Positions 50,869 through 59,010 of a stretch of DNA of 64,000 nt are shown one piece after another; positions within the stretch are counted from its first letter, which is position 1; every line of letters begins with the position of its first letter. The notes beneath the pieces are model-generated. The model saw only the letters and a list, made by a program, of their open reading frames with translations, was not told where the DNA came from and searched no databases. The DNA is from Thalassobius sp965218685 (GTDB lineage Bacteria > Pseudomonadota > Alphaproteobacteria > Rhodobacterales > Rhodobacteraceae), in assembly GCF_965218685.1 (NCBI RefSeq), contig NZ_OZ244657.1, positions 1,054,001 to 1,118,000 of the forward strand, given 5' to 3'. The translations under genes and the position numbers were made by a program.

Positions 50869-51504
50869 ATGAACCGCACCCATATTCCTGGCATCATTGC
50901 CATGGCCATCGTTGTTGTGGCCTCGAACATCCTTGTTCAGTTCCTTTTCGGCCAATGGCTGACCTGGGGCGCCTTTACCTATCCGATCGCCTTTCTGGTG
51001 ACCGATGTTATGAACCGCGTCTATGGCGTGGGCCCCGCGCGCAAAGTCGTTGTGGCCGGGTTCGTCGTTGGCGTCATCTGCTCGCTGATCGGCACCCAGA
51101 TCATGCTGCAAGGCGATGGCTACACCTATCCCGCCGTGACGCTGCGGATCGCCATCGGCTCGGGTCTGGCTTTCCTGACCGCGCAGCTGGTGGATATCTC
51201 GGTCTTCAACCGCCTGCGCGAGGGCCGCTGGTGGCGCGCGCCCCTGGCATCGACCCTAGTCGGCAGCTCGCTGGATACTGCGATCTTTTTCACTATCGCC
51301 TTCTCGGCCGGCCTGACCGGGCTGGAGCCCGGCAATGACGTGTCCTGGGCGAACGAAGCCCTGCCCCTGCTGGGCGCCGGTCCTGTTGTGCCGCTTTGGG
51401 TCTCGCTGGGCGTTGCTGACTGGCTGGTGAAACTGTCGCTTGCTTTGGTGGCACTTTTGCCTTTCCGCATCATCGTGGGGTCACTTACTGCCCGCACCAC
51501 ATGA
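50869..51504 (+). CDS. queuosine precursor transporter (YhhQ/VUT family)
   Basis: Inner-membrane importer of queuosine precursors such as preQ1 or preQ0 (COG1738). 211 residues with five to six helices: AMAIVVVASNILVQFLFG, LTWGAFTYPIAFLVTDVMNR (about 28-47, the signature FPITF.VTDL-like block), VVGVICSLIGTQIML, DTAIFFTIAFSAGL, and VPLWVSLGVADWLVKLSLALVALLPFRI. The family match is good. No other queuosine genes in the window. It is followed by a promoter-like site and the candidate small RNA. Confidence 0.88.
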   Translation: MNRTHIPGIIAMAIVVVASNILVQFLFGQWLTWGAFTYPIAFLVTDVMNRVYGVGPARKVVVAGFVVGVICSLIGTQIMLQGDGYTYPAVTLRIAIGSGLAFLTAQLVDISVFNRLREGRWWRAPLASTLVGSSLDTAIFFTIAFSAGLTGLEPGNDVSWANEALPLLGAGPVVPLWVSLGVADWLVKLSLALVALLPFRIIVGSLTARTT

Positions 51505-51511
51505 TTTTGTT

Positions 51512-51540
51512 TTGACATATGGCATTTCTGTGCGAATCTG
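51512..51540 (+). promoter_or_regulatory. promoter candidate for the small transcript at 51.5 kb
   Basis: A perfect -35 TTGACA (51512-51517) and AATCTG (51535-51540) at 17 bases. The -10 is weak. It starts 8 bases after the yhhQ-like stop and precedes the hairpin-flanked region. Confidence 0.4.
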
Positions 51541-51571
51541 TTGCTATCGAAACATCAGAAAGGAGGTGCTC

Positions 51572-51673
51572 TTGTGTCTAATGGGATCATGGAGAACGGT
51601 GTCGGGACAGTTCGGAGGGGGATTACCTGAGGCAGCCCTCGGGCAGAAATCTTCTGAATTGGTGAGCATCTAA
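51572..51673 (+). CDS. possible small ORF, 33 aa, with TTG start
   Basis: A frame beginning TTG 51572 (or ATG 51581) stands 5 bases after the AAGGAGG site and ends TAA 51671-51673. The peptide (MCLMGSWRTVSGQFGGG and on to LVSI) has no motif I know and no membrane segment. If translated, its ribosome binding site would be masked by the complementary CACCTCCTT located after its stop. Real coding is uncertain. Confidence 0.35.
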   Translation: MCLMGSWRTVSGQFGGGLPEAALGQKSSELVSI

Positions 51674-51699
51674 CCAGAGCCACCTCCTTAAATCTCTGA

Positions 51700-51727
51700 G
51701 GGCCGCACCACATCGGGCGGCCCTTTT
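51700..51727 (+). terminator. rho-independent terminator of the small transcript
   Basis: GGGCCGC (51700-51706) pairs with GCGGCCC (51717-51723), 10-base loop, followed by TTTT. Separates the candidate RNA from arfB. Confidence 0.8.
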
Positions 51728-51757
51728 AGTTTGCCAAAGCTCGGGCTAAAAATGGCC

Positions 51758-52180
51758 ATGCTACGCGTCACCGATCAAATCACAATTCAAGATTGGGAAC
51801 TGACCGAACACTTCGTTCGGGCCAGCGGTCCCGGTGGGCAGAATGTGAACAAGGTCAGCACGGCCGTGGAATTGCGGTTCGAAGCGGCGCGCTCACCATC
51901 CCTGCCTGATCCGGTAAAGGCACGGCTGAAACGCTTGGCCGGACGCCGCTGGACCAAAGAGGGCGCGCTGATCCTGCAATGCGACGAGACCCGCAGCCAG
52001 GCCCGCAACCGCGAGATCGTCCGCCAACGCCTGGCCGAGCTGATCGAAAAGGCCTCGCATCGTCCTAAACGCCGCATCCCCACCAAGCCGACCAAAGCCA
52101 GCCAGCGCCGCCGAGTGGACGCGAAAAAACAGCGCGGTCAGGTAAAGGCCCTGCGCCGGAAAACCTCGGATCAGGACTAA
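51758..52180 (+). CDS. arfB: peptidyl-tRNA hydrolase ArfB (alternative ribosome rescue)
   Basis: Releases peptides from stalled non-stop ribosomes independently of tmRNA. 140 residues from ATG 51758 (ATG 51752 and TTG 51731 are also in frame; ribosome binding site weak for all). The catalytic GGQ is in RASGPGGQNVNKVSTAVELRF (about 21-41). RRWTKEGALILQCDETRSQARNREI and a C-terminal basic tail (KRRIPTKPTKASQRRRVDAKKQR) that enters the empty mRNA channel complete the family pattern. The tail plus length distinguish it from class I release factors. Confidence 0.93.
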   Translation: MLRVTDQITIQDWELTEHFVRASGPGGQNVNKVSTAVELRFEAARSPSLPDPVKARLKRLAGRRWTKEGALILQCDETRSQARNREIVRQRLAELIEKASHRPKRRIPTKPTKASQRRRVDAKKQRGQVKALRRKTSDQD

Positions 52181-52243
52181 CGCCTCTCTTTGCTCTTGCA
52201 ATACTCCGGGGGAGGCCGAAGGCCGGGGGCAGAGCCCCCAAGC

Positions 52244-53158
52244 CTACACGCCGATCTCGCCGCCCAGATGCGTCTCGCCGCGTTTCTTGGCCAACGCGAT
52301 CTGTTTTTGCCGCTCGCGGAACCGTGCCTTATCGGCGTCGGAGGTTTCATCCACACAGTGATGGCAGCTGACGCCTTCTTCGTATTCCGGTCGCTTGGTG
52401 TCTTCGGGCAGGATCGGGCGGCGGCACGCATGGCACAGCAGGTGCGGCCCTTCGGCCAAACCGTGACCCACCGAGACACGGCCGTCGAACACGAAACATT
52501 CGCCTTCCCAGGTGCTGTCCTCGGCCGGAACCTCCTCCAGGTATTTCAGAATGCCGCCCTTAAGGTGATAGACATCCTCGATCCCCAGCCCCAGCAGGTA
52601 GTTGGTGGATTTTTCACAGCGGATGCCGCCGGTGCAGAACATGGCGATCCGCTTGTTGTGGAACCGATCTTTGTTGGCCTCCCACCAAGCGGGGAATTCG
52701 CGGAAACTGGCGGTCTCGGGGTCCACGGCGCCCTCGAACGTGCCGATAGCGACCTCATAGTCGTTGCGCGTGTCGATCAGCGCCACATCGGGGCTGCGGA
52801 TCAGATCGTTCCAATCCGCGGGTTCAACGTAATGGCCAACCTTGGCGCGCGGGTCCACGTCGGGTTGACCCAGTGTTACGATCTCTTTCTTCAGCTTGAC
52901 CTTCATCCGGGGGAACGGTTGTTCGGACGCGGTGCTTTCTTTCCAGTCCAGATCGGCACATCCGGGCAGCGCACGGATATGGGCCAGCATGGCGTCGATG
53001 CCCTCGCGCGATCCGGCGATGGTGCCATTGATCCCCTCATGTGCCAGCAGCAGTGTGCCGGTGACGCCTTTGGATTTGGCCAGCGTCAGCAAAGGCTCAC
53101 GCAGGGCAGTGTGATCAGCGAATGGGGTGAAGTGATAGAGAGCGCAGACTGTATACAT
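52244..53158 (-). CDS. trhO: tRNA uridine(34) hydroxylase TrhO, rhodanese family
   Basis: Oxygen-dependent enzyme for 5-hydroxyuridine formation at tRNA position 34 (formerly YceA). 304 residues: N-terminal acylphosphatase-like domain (YTVCALYHFTPFADH, HEGINGTIAGSREGIDA), rhodanese domain with active Cys in AMFCTGGIRCEKSTNYLLG (about 181-199), and a C-terminal zinc-like region with HLLCHACRRPI and VSCHHCVDE. Start ATG 53158; no strong ribosome binding site upstream. The frame runs on to 53929 as antisense to pncA and is discounted. Confidence 0.94.
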   Translation of the reverse strand: MYTVCALYHFTPFADHTALREPLLTLAKSKGVTGTLLLAHEGINGTIAGSREGIDAMLAHIRALPGCADLDWKESTASEQPFPRMKVKLKKEIVTLGQPDVDPRAKVGHYVEPADWNDLIRSPDVALIDTRNDYEVAIGTFEGAVDPETASFREFPAWWEANKDRFHNKRIAMFCTGGIRCEKSTNYLLGLGIEDVYHLKGGILKYLEEVPAEDSTWEGECFVFDGRVSVGHGLAEGPHLLCHACRRPILPEDTKRPEYEEGVSCHHCVDETSDADKARFRERQKQIALAKKRGETHLGGEIGV

Positions 53159-53266
53159 ACAAGGCGATTTACGCCTGTTCCCCCGCATCCGCAAGATAGG
53201 CAAAGCGCCACATGATTGACGCAGGGCAGGACGCGCCTTACCCCTTTCAACCAAAGGAGAGCTGCA

Positions 53267-53869
53267 ATGACCCAAGCCCTGATCGTGATTGACGTCCAGA
53301 ATGATTTCTGCCCCGGGGGTGCGCTGGCCGTGCCTGAAGGCGATCAGATCGTGCCGGGGATCAATGCGTTGATGGAGAGGGCCGACGCGGTGGTTCTGAC
53401 GCAGGATTGGCACCCGGCTAAGCACCTTTCCTTTGCGTCGCAACATCCGGGGGCCGAGCCGTACGGCCTGACGCAGATGCCTTATGGTCCTCAGGTTTTG
53501 TGGCCGGATCACTGCGTCCAAGGCTCGCTCGGGGCCGCGTTCCATGCGGGGCTGAACACCGATCAAGCCCAGTTGATCATTCGCAAGGGCTTCCGTCCGC
53601 AGATCGATAGCTACTCGGCCTTCTTCGAGAATGACCAGACAACGCCGACGGGGTTGGAGGGCTATCTGCGGACGCGCGGCATCACGGATCTGACCATGGT
53701 TGGCCTGGCTACCGACTTTTGCGTGAATTTCTCGGCGCTGGATGCCGCGCGTTTGGGCTTCAAGGTCACCGTGCGGCTGGATCTTTGCCGAGCCATCGAT
53801 CTGGACGGCTCGCTTGGCGCTGCGCTGAGCGCGATGAAACAAGCTGGGGTCGATCTGCTCTCGGAATAG
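53267..53869 (+). CDS. pncA: nicotinamidase
   Basis: Isochorismatase-fold amidohydrolase converting nicotinamide to nicotinate for NAD salvage. 200 residues: catalytic Asp in LIVIDVQNDFCPGGAL (about 5-20), WHPAKHLSFASQHPG (metal-binding His set, about 47-61), Lys in IIRKGF, catalytic Cys in GLATDFCVNFSAL (about 150). AAAGGAGAG before ATG 53267. PncB, the next step, is encoded 2.9 kb downstream beyond a sensor kinase. Confidence 0.95.
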   Translation: MTQALIVIDVQNDFCPGGALAVPEGDQIVPGINALMERADAVVLTQDWHPAKHLSFASQHPGAEPYGLTQMPYGPQVLWPDHCVQGSLGAAFHAGLNTDQAQLIIRKGFRPQIDSYSAFFENDQTTPTGLEGYLRTRGITDLTMVGLATDFCVNFSALDAARLGFKVTVRLDLCRAIDLDGSLGAALSAMKQAGVDLLSE

Positions 53870-53930
53870 TTTGCAGGTTGTTAACCATTGAGCAGGCATA
53901 TTTCCGGGAACAGCTGGTGCGGATCCCAAT

Positions 53931-56135
53931 ATGCCCGAAAAACCTGCGATTACCGTCGAAGAATTCGACGCGCGTCATACGCCTCGTGGGCTGTTGATAC
54001 GATATGCGCAGGGGCGTATGGCCTCGTTTTTGGCGCGCCAAGCGGTGACGCTGACGGGGTCAATCTTTTTGTGGCAGCTGGTCTCGGCGCAAGTTGCGCT
54101 TGTTGCGGGATTACTGGCCCTGGTCGGCGAAGGTATCGACTGTCTGACCCTTCGGTGGGTCAGCCGGAAACTGGATCACGGTCTGTCGCTGCGCCGTGCG
54201 AAGTTTCTAAGCACTATCAGCGGTGCGTGCCAGGCCCTAACCATCTCGATTTGCGTGGGGTTGGCCTGGGTCACGGCCCCCACGAATGGCAGCTCGTTCT
54301 TTTCACTGGCTTATCTGACGGGGGCGGTCATCAACGCGGGCATCGTCCTGCCCTATCACCGCCAAGTCACCGTTGCGCGGCTGGGGGTCTACGCTCTTTG
54401 CGCAATCGGGCTGTTTTCCTACGACGCATTCTGGCATCAACCTCAGCCGCTCAAGCTGATCTTCTATGACCTCGCGGGTGGGGTGATGATGGCCTACATG
54501 GCCTGGGTTTTCATCGGATACACGACCGCTGGCTTTGGGCGCCAGGTGAAAAACCGGCGCCAGCTTCTGAAGCATTCTGAAGCTCTGAGCCAAGCCTATG
54601 CCGATCTGCGCGAGAACCAGAAAGAGGCAAAAAAGCTGTCACTGGTTGCGCGCCATGCAATGGACAGCGTGGTTATGACCGACGCCAGAGGGCGCATTCA
54701 GTGGGTGAATGAAACCTTCATTAAAACAACAGGTTATTCTCTGTCCGAGGCAACTGGAAACACGCCGGTCAAGCTGCTGAACGGGCCTGAAACTGACCTT
54801 GAAGTCTCGCGCGGGATCGGTCGGGCTATTGTTCAGGGGCGGCCGCATCGGGCGGAAATTCTGAACTACACAAAGGACGGTCGGAGAATCTGGATCGAGA
54901 CAAATATTGTGCCTGTGCTGGGCGAAGATGGGCAGGTTGAAACGGTCGTCGCGATCGATCGGGATATCACCCAGGCCAAACGACATGCGCAGGAATTGGC
55001 CCGCGCCAAATCTGAAGCCGAGGCCGGCGCGCGGGCGAAGTCCAGTTTCCTTGCAATCATGAGCCACGAGCTGCGCACACCGATGAATGGTGTGATTGGC
55101 ATGGCCGATCTGTTGTGCGAAGCAGAGCTGCCAAAGGAATATCATGGCTACGCGCAAACCATCCGAGGCTCGGCCGAGGCGCTGCTTAGTATCCTGAATG
55201 ATATCCTGGATCTTAGTAAACTCGAAGCCGGGCGCGTCGAGCTAAGCCCCGTCGATTTTGACCCTCGGGGTTGCCTGCTGGGCGTGATGCAACTGCTGCA
55301 GCCGCAGGCCGACGCAAAGGCTCTGTCGTTTGAGCTGGACGCCGAAGGGTTGCCTTCTGTCATGAACCTGGACGACTCGCGGCTAAGGCAAATCCTGTTG
55401 AACGTTATCGGGAACGCGTTGAAATTTAACGAAAAAGGCGCGGTCAGCCTGCGCGCAACCGTTTCGTATCAGGGGGATGGCGGAGTGCTGGTGATCGAGG
55501 TGGCAGACACCGGCATTGGTATTCCCCCAGATCGGCTTGGAACGATCTTTGACTCGTTCGCGCAGGCGGAAAACGACACCACGCGGCGCTTTGGCGGGAC
55601 GGGGTTGGGGCTAACGATCTCTCGTATGCTGTCCGAAACCATGGGAGGGTCGATTACAGCCCGATCAGAGGTTGGAAAAGGCTCTTGCTTCACGATTTCG
55701 CTTCCATTTGCGCCCCCGCAGGGGAACGCCACGCAGCATGCGCTGCAGCCTGACGCCGAAATTCCGCGCGACCTTCGCATCCTTGTGGCCGAAGACAATA
55801 AAACCAACAGGTTACTCATTCAAAAATTCTTTCGAGACTTGGAAATTGACCTGCATTTTGCCCATGACGGCCGGCAGGCGGTTTCGTTGGCAGCCCAAAT
55901 CAACCCGGATGTCGTTTTCATGGATATGTCGATGCCGCGCATGGATGGGCTGGCGGCAACCAGGAACATTCGCGCAGCACCCGGTCCCCAGCCGTATATC
56001 ATCGCGCTGACCGCGAATGGGTTTGCCAGCGATCGGGATGCGTGCATGCGCGCGGGGATGAACGATTTTCTGACCAAGCCAATCCGCAAGGCAGACCTGA
56101 TCCGCTCGCTTTCGCGGGTCGCGCAACCGCCCTGA
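53931..56135 (+). CDS. membrane hybrid sensor histidine kinase
   Basis: 734 residues: five or six helices in about 35-215 (no large periplasmic loop), short coiled coil, PAS domain (about 240-355; VMTDARGRIQWVNETFIKTTGYS), HisKA with His379 in FLAIMSHELRTPMNGVIGM, HATPase_c (about 480-600; NVIGNALKF, VADTGIGIP, GGTGLGLTI), and one receiver with Asp665 (VVFMDMSMPRMDGLAA). No Hpt. The kinase and receiver resemble those of the hybrid kinase at 41.5 kb, suggesting paralogy. It lies between pncA and pncB; whether it senses NAD status is unknown. Confidence 0.92.
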   Translation: MPEKPAITVEEFDARHTPRGLLIRYAQGRMASFLARQAVTLTGSIFLWQLVSAQVALVAGLLALVGEGIDCLTLRWVSRKLDHGLSLRRAKFLSTISGACQALTISICVGLAWVTAPTNGSSFFSLAYLTGAVINAGIVLPYHRQVTVARLGVYALCAIGLFSYDAFWHQPQPLKLIFYDLAGGVMMAYMAWVFIGYTTAGFGRQVKNRRQLLKHSEALSQAYADLRENQKEAKKLSLVARHAMDSVVMTDARGRIQWVNETFIKTTGYSLSEATGNTPVKLLNGPETDLEVSRGIGRAIVQGRPHRAEILNYTKDGRRIWIETNIVPVLGEDGQVETVVAIDRDITQAKRHAQELARAKSEAEAGARAKSSFLAIMSHELRTPMNGVIGMADLLCEAELPKEYHGYAQTIRGSAEALLSILNDILDLSKLEAGRVELSPVDFDPRGCLLGVMQLLQPQADAKALSFELDAEGLPSVMNLDDSRLRQILLNVIGNALKFNEKGAVSLRATVSYQGDGGVLVIEVADTGIGIPPDRLGTIFDSFAQAENDTTRRFGGTGLGLTISRMLSETMGGSITARSEVGKGSCFTISLPFAPPQGNATQHALQPDAEIPRDLRILVAEDNKTNRLLIQKFFRDLEIDLHFAHDGRQAVSLAAQINPDVVFMDMSMPRMDGLAATRNIRAAPGPQPYIIALTANGFASDRDACMRAGMNDFLTKPIRKADLIRSLSRVAQPP

Positions 56136-56203
56136 CGGATTGGGGGCTTGGACGGCGATTCCCTCTGGCGTATCAACAAGGGGCATGAACAAGGAATGTG
56201 CCC

Positions 56204-57493
56204 GTGGATATCGCCACTCGAGTTTGGAATCATAAGTGGAAGATCGATCCGATTGTCCGGTCACTGATCGATACGGATTTCTATAAGCTTTTGATGTGTC
56301 AGTCTGTTTTTCGAAACAAACCGACCACGCAGGTCTCCTTCAGCCTGATCAACCGATCCAAGTCTGTCCGCTTGGCCGAGCTGATTGATGAAGGCGAGTT
56401 GCGAGAGCAGCTGGATCACATCCGCTCGTTATCACTCAGTCGCGGCGAAAGCACTTGGCTGCGCGGCAACACATTTTATGGCAAACGCCAAATGTTCCGC
56501 CCCGATTTTATGGAGTGGTTCGAAAACCTGCGCCTTCCCGATTACCACTTGGAAAAACGCGACGGTCAGTACGAACTGACGTTCGAGGGCAGTTGGCCCG
56601 AGGTGATGCTGTGGGAAATTCCGGCGCTTTCGGTCTTAATGGAGCTTCGCGGGCGGTCAGTTTTGCATGACATGGCCAAGTTCGAACTGCAGGTACTCTA
56701 TGCCCGCGCGATGACGCAGCTTTGGGAAAAGGTCGAGGCGCTTCGCAAGATCCCGGATTTGAAAATCGCCGATTTTGGGACCCGGCGGCGGCATTCTTTC
56801 CTGTGGCAAGATTGGTGCGTACAGGCCATGTGCGAGGGTCTTGAAGGCGCATTCGTCGGGACCTCGAACTGTTTGATTGCCAAGAACCGGGACTTGGAGG
56901 CAATCGGCACCAATGCGCACGAGCTACCCATGGTCTATGCTGCGCTGGCCGAGACAGATGCCGAACTGGCTCAAACGCCCTACCAGGTGCTGGAAGACTG
57001 GCAGGTCGAACACGAGGGCAACCTTCGCATTATTCTTCCTGATACATACGGCACCGAAGGGTTTTTGAACCGCGCGCCCGATTGGCTGGCGGGATGGACC
57101 GGCATTCGCATCGACAGCGGCGATCCGGCGGAAGGTGCCGAAACCGCCATCCGTTGGTGGCAAGGGCGCGGTGAAGATCCGAGAAATAAGATGGTCATTT
57201 TCTCGGATGGCTTGGATGTTGCAAAAATCGCCGAGCTTCAGGCCCAGTTTGCTGGCAGGTGCCGCCCCTCGTTCGGCTGGGGAACCTTGCTGACCAACGA
57301 TTTTCGCGGTCTGACCCATGGTGATCGGCTGGCTCCGTTTTCGCTTGTTTGCAAGGCGGTCAGCGCCAATGGCCAACCGACCGTGAAATTGTCAGACAAC
57401 CCGAACAAGGCGATGGGCCCCGCTGACGAAATCGAGCGCTATAAACGCGTGTTCAACATCGGCCAGCAAACGCGGCAAGAGGTTGTTGTCTGA
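56204..57493 (+). CDS. pncB: nicotinate phosphoribosyltransferase
   Basis: Makes nicotinate mononucleotide from nicotinate and PRPP with ATP hydrolysis, the second step of nicotinate salvage. 429 residues with SLIDTDFYKLLMCQSVF (about 18-34), FLWQDWCVQAM, the phosphohistidine region TRRRHSFLWQDW (about 187-198), and VTIFSDGLDVAKI-like SDGLDVAKIAELQAQFAGR (about 332-350). Start is probably GTG 56204, whose AAGGA lies 8 bases upstream; GTG 56198 would be too close to it. Confidence 0.94.
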   Translation: MDIATRVWNHKWKIDPIVRSLIDTDFYKLLMCQSVFRNKPTTQVSFSLINRSKSVRLAELIDEGELREQLDHIRSLSLSRGESTWLRGNTFYGKRQMFRPDFMEWFENLRLPDYHLEKRDGQYELTFEGSWPEVMLWEIPALSVLMELRGRSVLHDMAKFELQVLYARAMTQLWEKVEALRKIPDLKIADFGTRRRHSFLWQDWCVQAMCEGLEGAFVGTSNCLIAKNRDLEAIGTNAHELPMVYAALAETDAELAQTPYQVLEDWQVEHEGNLRIILPDTYGTEGFLNRAPDWLAGWTGIRIDSGDPAEGAETAIRWWQGRGEDPRNKMVIFSDGLDVAKIAELQAQFAGRCRPSFGWGTLLTNDFRGLTHGDRLAPFSLVCKAVSANGQPTVKLSDNPNKAMGPADEIERYKRVFNIGQQTRQEVVV

Positions 57494-57559
57494 TCGACCT
57501 GTTTTCTGGAAGACATAATTGGTATTCTCTATCAAAAGTACGCTTTTTAAGAGGATAAC

Positions 57560-58441
57560 ATGATCCATAAGCTGGAAATGCTGATCGCGCTTTCCAAGGA
57601 GCGTCATTTCGGCCGCGCCGCTGAAAGCCTTGGGATCACGCAACCGACGCTTTCTAACGGGATCAAACAGCTCGAGGAACATCTGGGCGTCAAGCTTGTG
57701 CAGCGCGGATCGCGATTTGGAGGGTTCACGCCAGAAGGTAAGCGCGCCCTGGAACTGGCCCGCAATATTCTGCGTGAAACGCGGCGCCTGAAGGACGAAA
57801 TGCGGTTCTCGCGCCAGGGTCTTTCGGGTCAAATTCGGCTGGCCGTGATCCCGACCGCCTTAACCTGGGCTTCGACCTTGGCGACGAAATTCAACGCCCA
57901 GCATCCCAATGTTAGTTTTTCGATCCTGTCGCGCAGCTCGGTCGAGGTGTTGCACATGATTGAAAACCTCGAGGTCGACGCGGGGATATCTTATCTGGAT
58001 AACGAGCCTCTGGGGCGCATGACAACCTGCCCGCTGTACCGTGAAAGCTATACTTTATTGTGTCATAAGGACCATCCGTTGGCCGGGCGCACGGGGCTGC
58101 GTTGGCGAGACCTGCATGGGCTGAAGCTTTGCCTATTGTCCCCGGACATGCAAAACCGCCGTATCATCAACCGCAATTTCATGGAGGCGGGCCTAAGCCC
58201 TCAAGCGATGATCGAAAGTAATTCGACTGTTGTGCTGGTCTCGAATGTGGTCAGCGGCGATTGGGTCACGATCCTGCCAACCGACATGGCCACGTTTCTG
58301 TCTGCGGGGCATCCGCTGACTTCCGTGCCGCTGGCCGGAGGGGTGACGGACCATTCAGTGGGCTTGTTGGCCGCGCATCAAGAGCCGCAAACCCCGGTTA
58401 TCGGGGCGCTGCTGCAAGCGGCCGAGCGGTTGTCGGCTTGA
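57560..58441 (+). CDS. LysR-family regulator, probable regulator of the formate dehydrogenase genes
   Basis: 293 residues: N-terminal winged helix LEMLIALSKERHFGRAAESLGITQPTLSNGIKQLEEHLGVKLVQRG (about 4-49), then the effector domain (about 90-290; IRLAVIPTALTWASTLATKF, VDAGISYLDNEPLG). It precedes fdsG by 92 bases in the same direction; LysR genes next to fds operons are common and it is the likely regulator, but this is positional inference. The AT-rich palindrome at 58475 lies in the gap. Confidence 0.92.
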   Translation: MIHKLEMLIALSKERHFGRAAESLGITQPTLSNGIKQLEEHLGVKLVQRGSRFGGFTPEGKRALELARNILRETRRLKDEMRFSRQGLSGQIRLAVIPTALTWASTLATKFNAQHPNVSFSILSRSSVEVLHMIENLEVDAGISYLDNEPLGRMTTCPLYRESYTLLCHKDHPLAGRTGLRWRDLHGLKLCLLSPDMQNRRIINRNFMEAGLSPQAMIESNSTVVLVSNVVSGDWVTILPTDMATFLSAGHPLTSVPLAGGVTDHSVGLLAAHQEPQTPVIGALLQAAERLSA

Positions 58442-58474
58442 TAGAGATTTTGAATGGCTTAACCATTTTGCAAT

Positions 58475-58491
58475 ATTGATTTATTATCAAT
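58475..58491. promoter_or_regulatory. AT-rich perfect palindrome upstream of fdsG
   Basis: ATTGATTTATTATCAAT: ATTGAT (58475-58480) and ATCAAT (58486-58491) around a 5-base centre, 43 bases before the fdsG start. Size and AT content suit a LysR-type site. Confidence 0.5.
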
Positions 58492-58533
58492 CTGCTTCTA
58501 GCACCGAAGGTGGCGACAACACCCGAGGCTAGA

Positions 58534-59010
58534 ATGACCCAGACCATGCCAACCCCCGGCGACGATGCAATTCGTGCGCTGATCGACGGCCAGCTCCACC
58601 TTGAAGGGCCCCTGCTGCCCATTTTGCACAGCCTGCAAGAAAGCTTTGGCCACGTGCCAAAAAACGCTGTCACGTTGATCGCAGACGCGTTGAATATCGG
58701 CAAGGCCGAGGTGCATGGTGTCGTAAGCTTTTACCATGATTTCAAGGATTTGCCCGCGGGTCGTCACATTGTGAAAATATGCCGCGCCGAGGCATGTCAG
58801 GCCGTCGGAGGCGAGGCCATCGGCCGCCATGCATTAGAAAAGCTGGGTGTGGAATGGCACGGCACCACCCAAAACGGTGCCGTCACGATCGAGCCGGTTT
58901 ATTGTCTGGGCCTGTGCGCGTGTGCGCCGGCGGCGATGGTAGACGATAGGGTTGTTGGCCGGGTGAACACGGACAAAATCGACTCGATTTTGCAGGAGGT
59001 GGGCGCGTGA
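58534..59010 (+). CDS. fdsG: NAD-dependent formate dehydrogenase, gamma subunit (NuoE-like)
   Basis: 158-residue thioredoxin-fold [2Fe-2S] subunit passing electrons within the cytosolic formate dehydrogenase. The four cluster cysteines are seen in KICRAEACQAVGG and VYCLGLCACAPAAMV. ATG 58534 has GAGG upstream. Upstream in-frame GTG 58510 is less likely. Its stop overlaps the fdsB start (GTGA), so translation is coupled. Confidence 0.93.
   Translation: MTQTMPTPGDDAIRALIDGQLHLEGPLLPILHSLQESFGHVPKNAVTLIADALNIGKAEVHGVVSFYHDFKDLPAGRHIVKICRAEACQAVGGEAIGRHALEKLGVEWHGTTQNGAVTIEPVYCLGLCACAPAAMVDDRVVGRVNTDKIDSILQEVGA

Larger units (their letters stand above)
51557..51735 (+). ncRNA. candidate structured small RNA with SD/anti-SD closing stem
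   Basis: AAGGAGGTG (51560-51568) pairs perfectly with CACCTCCTT (51681-51689), extended by CTCT/AGAG with one bulged base, enclosing about 110 bases that hold a CAGAA-ATC-TTCTG hairpin (51644-51656). A strong terminator follows at 51700. Not recognisable as SRP RNA (no GGAA loop with AGCAG), 6S RNA, tmRNA or RNase P RNA. A small open frame lies within it (see next entry), so it may instead be a leader-type mRNA. Confidence 0.5.

Noticed and set aside
51557..51690. SRP 4.5S RNA, 6S RNA or tmRNA as identity of the candidate RNA
   Set aside because: No GGAA tetraloop with AGCAG, no tRNA-like ends and too short for tmRNA; no clear 6S central bubble. Left as unassigned.
52244..53929. N-terminal extension of trhO to 53929
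   Set aside because: The extension is antisense to pncA; TrhO family proteins begin at the ATG used (53158).
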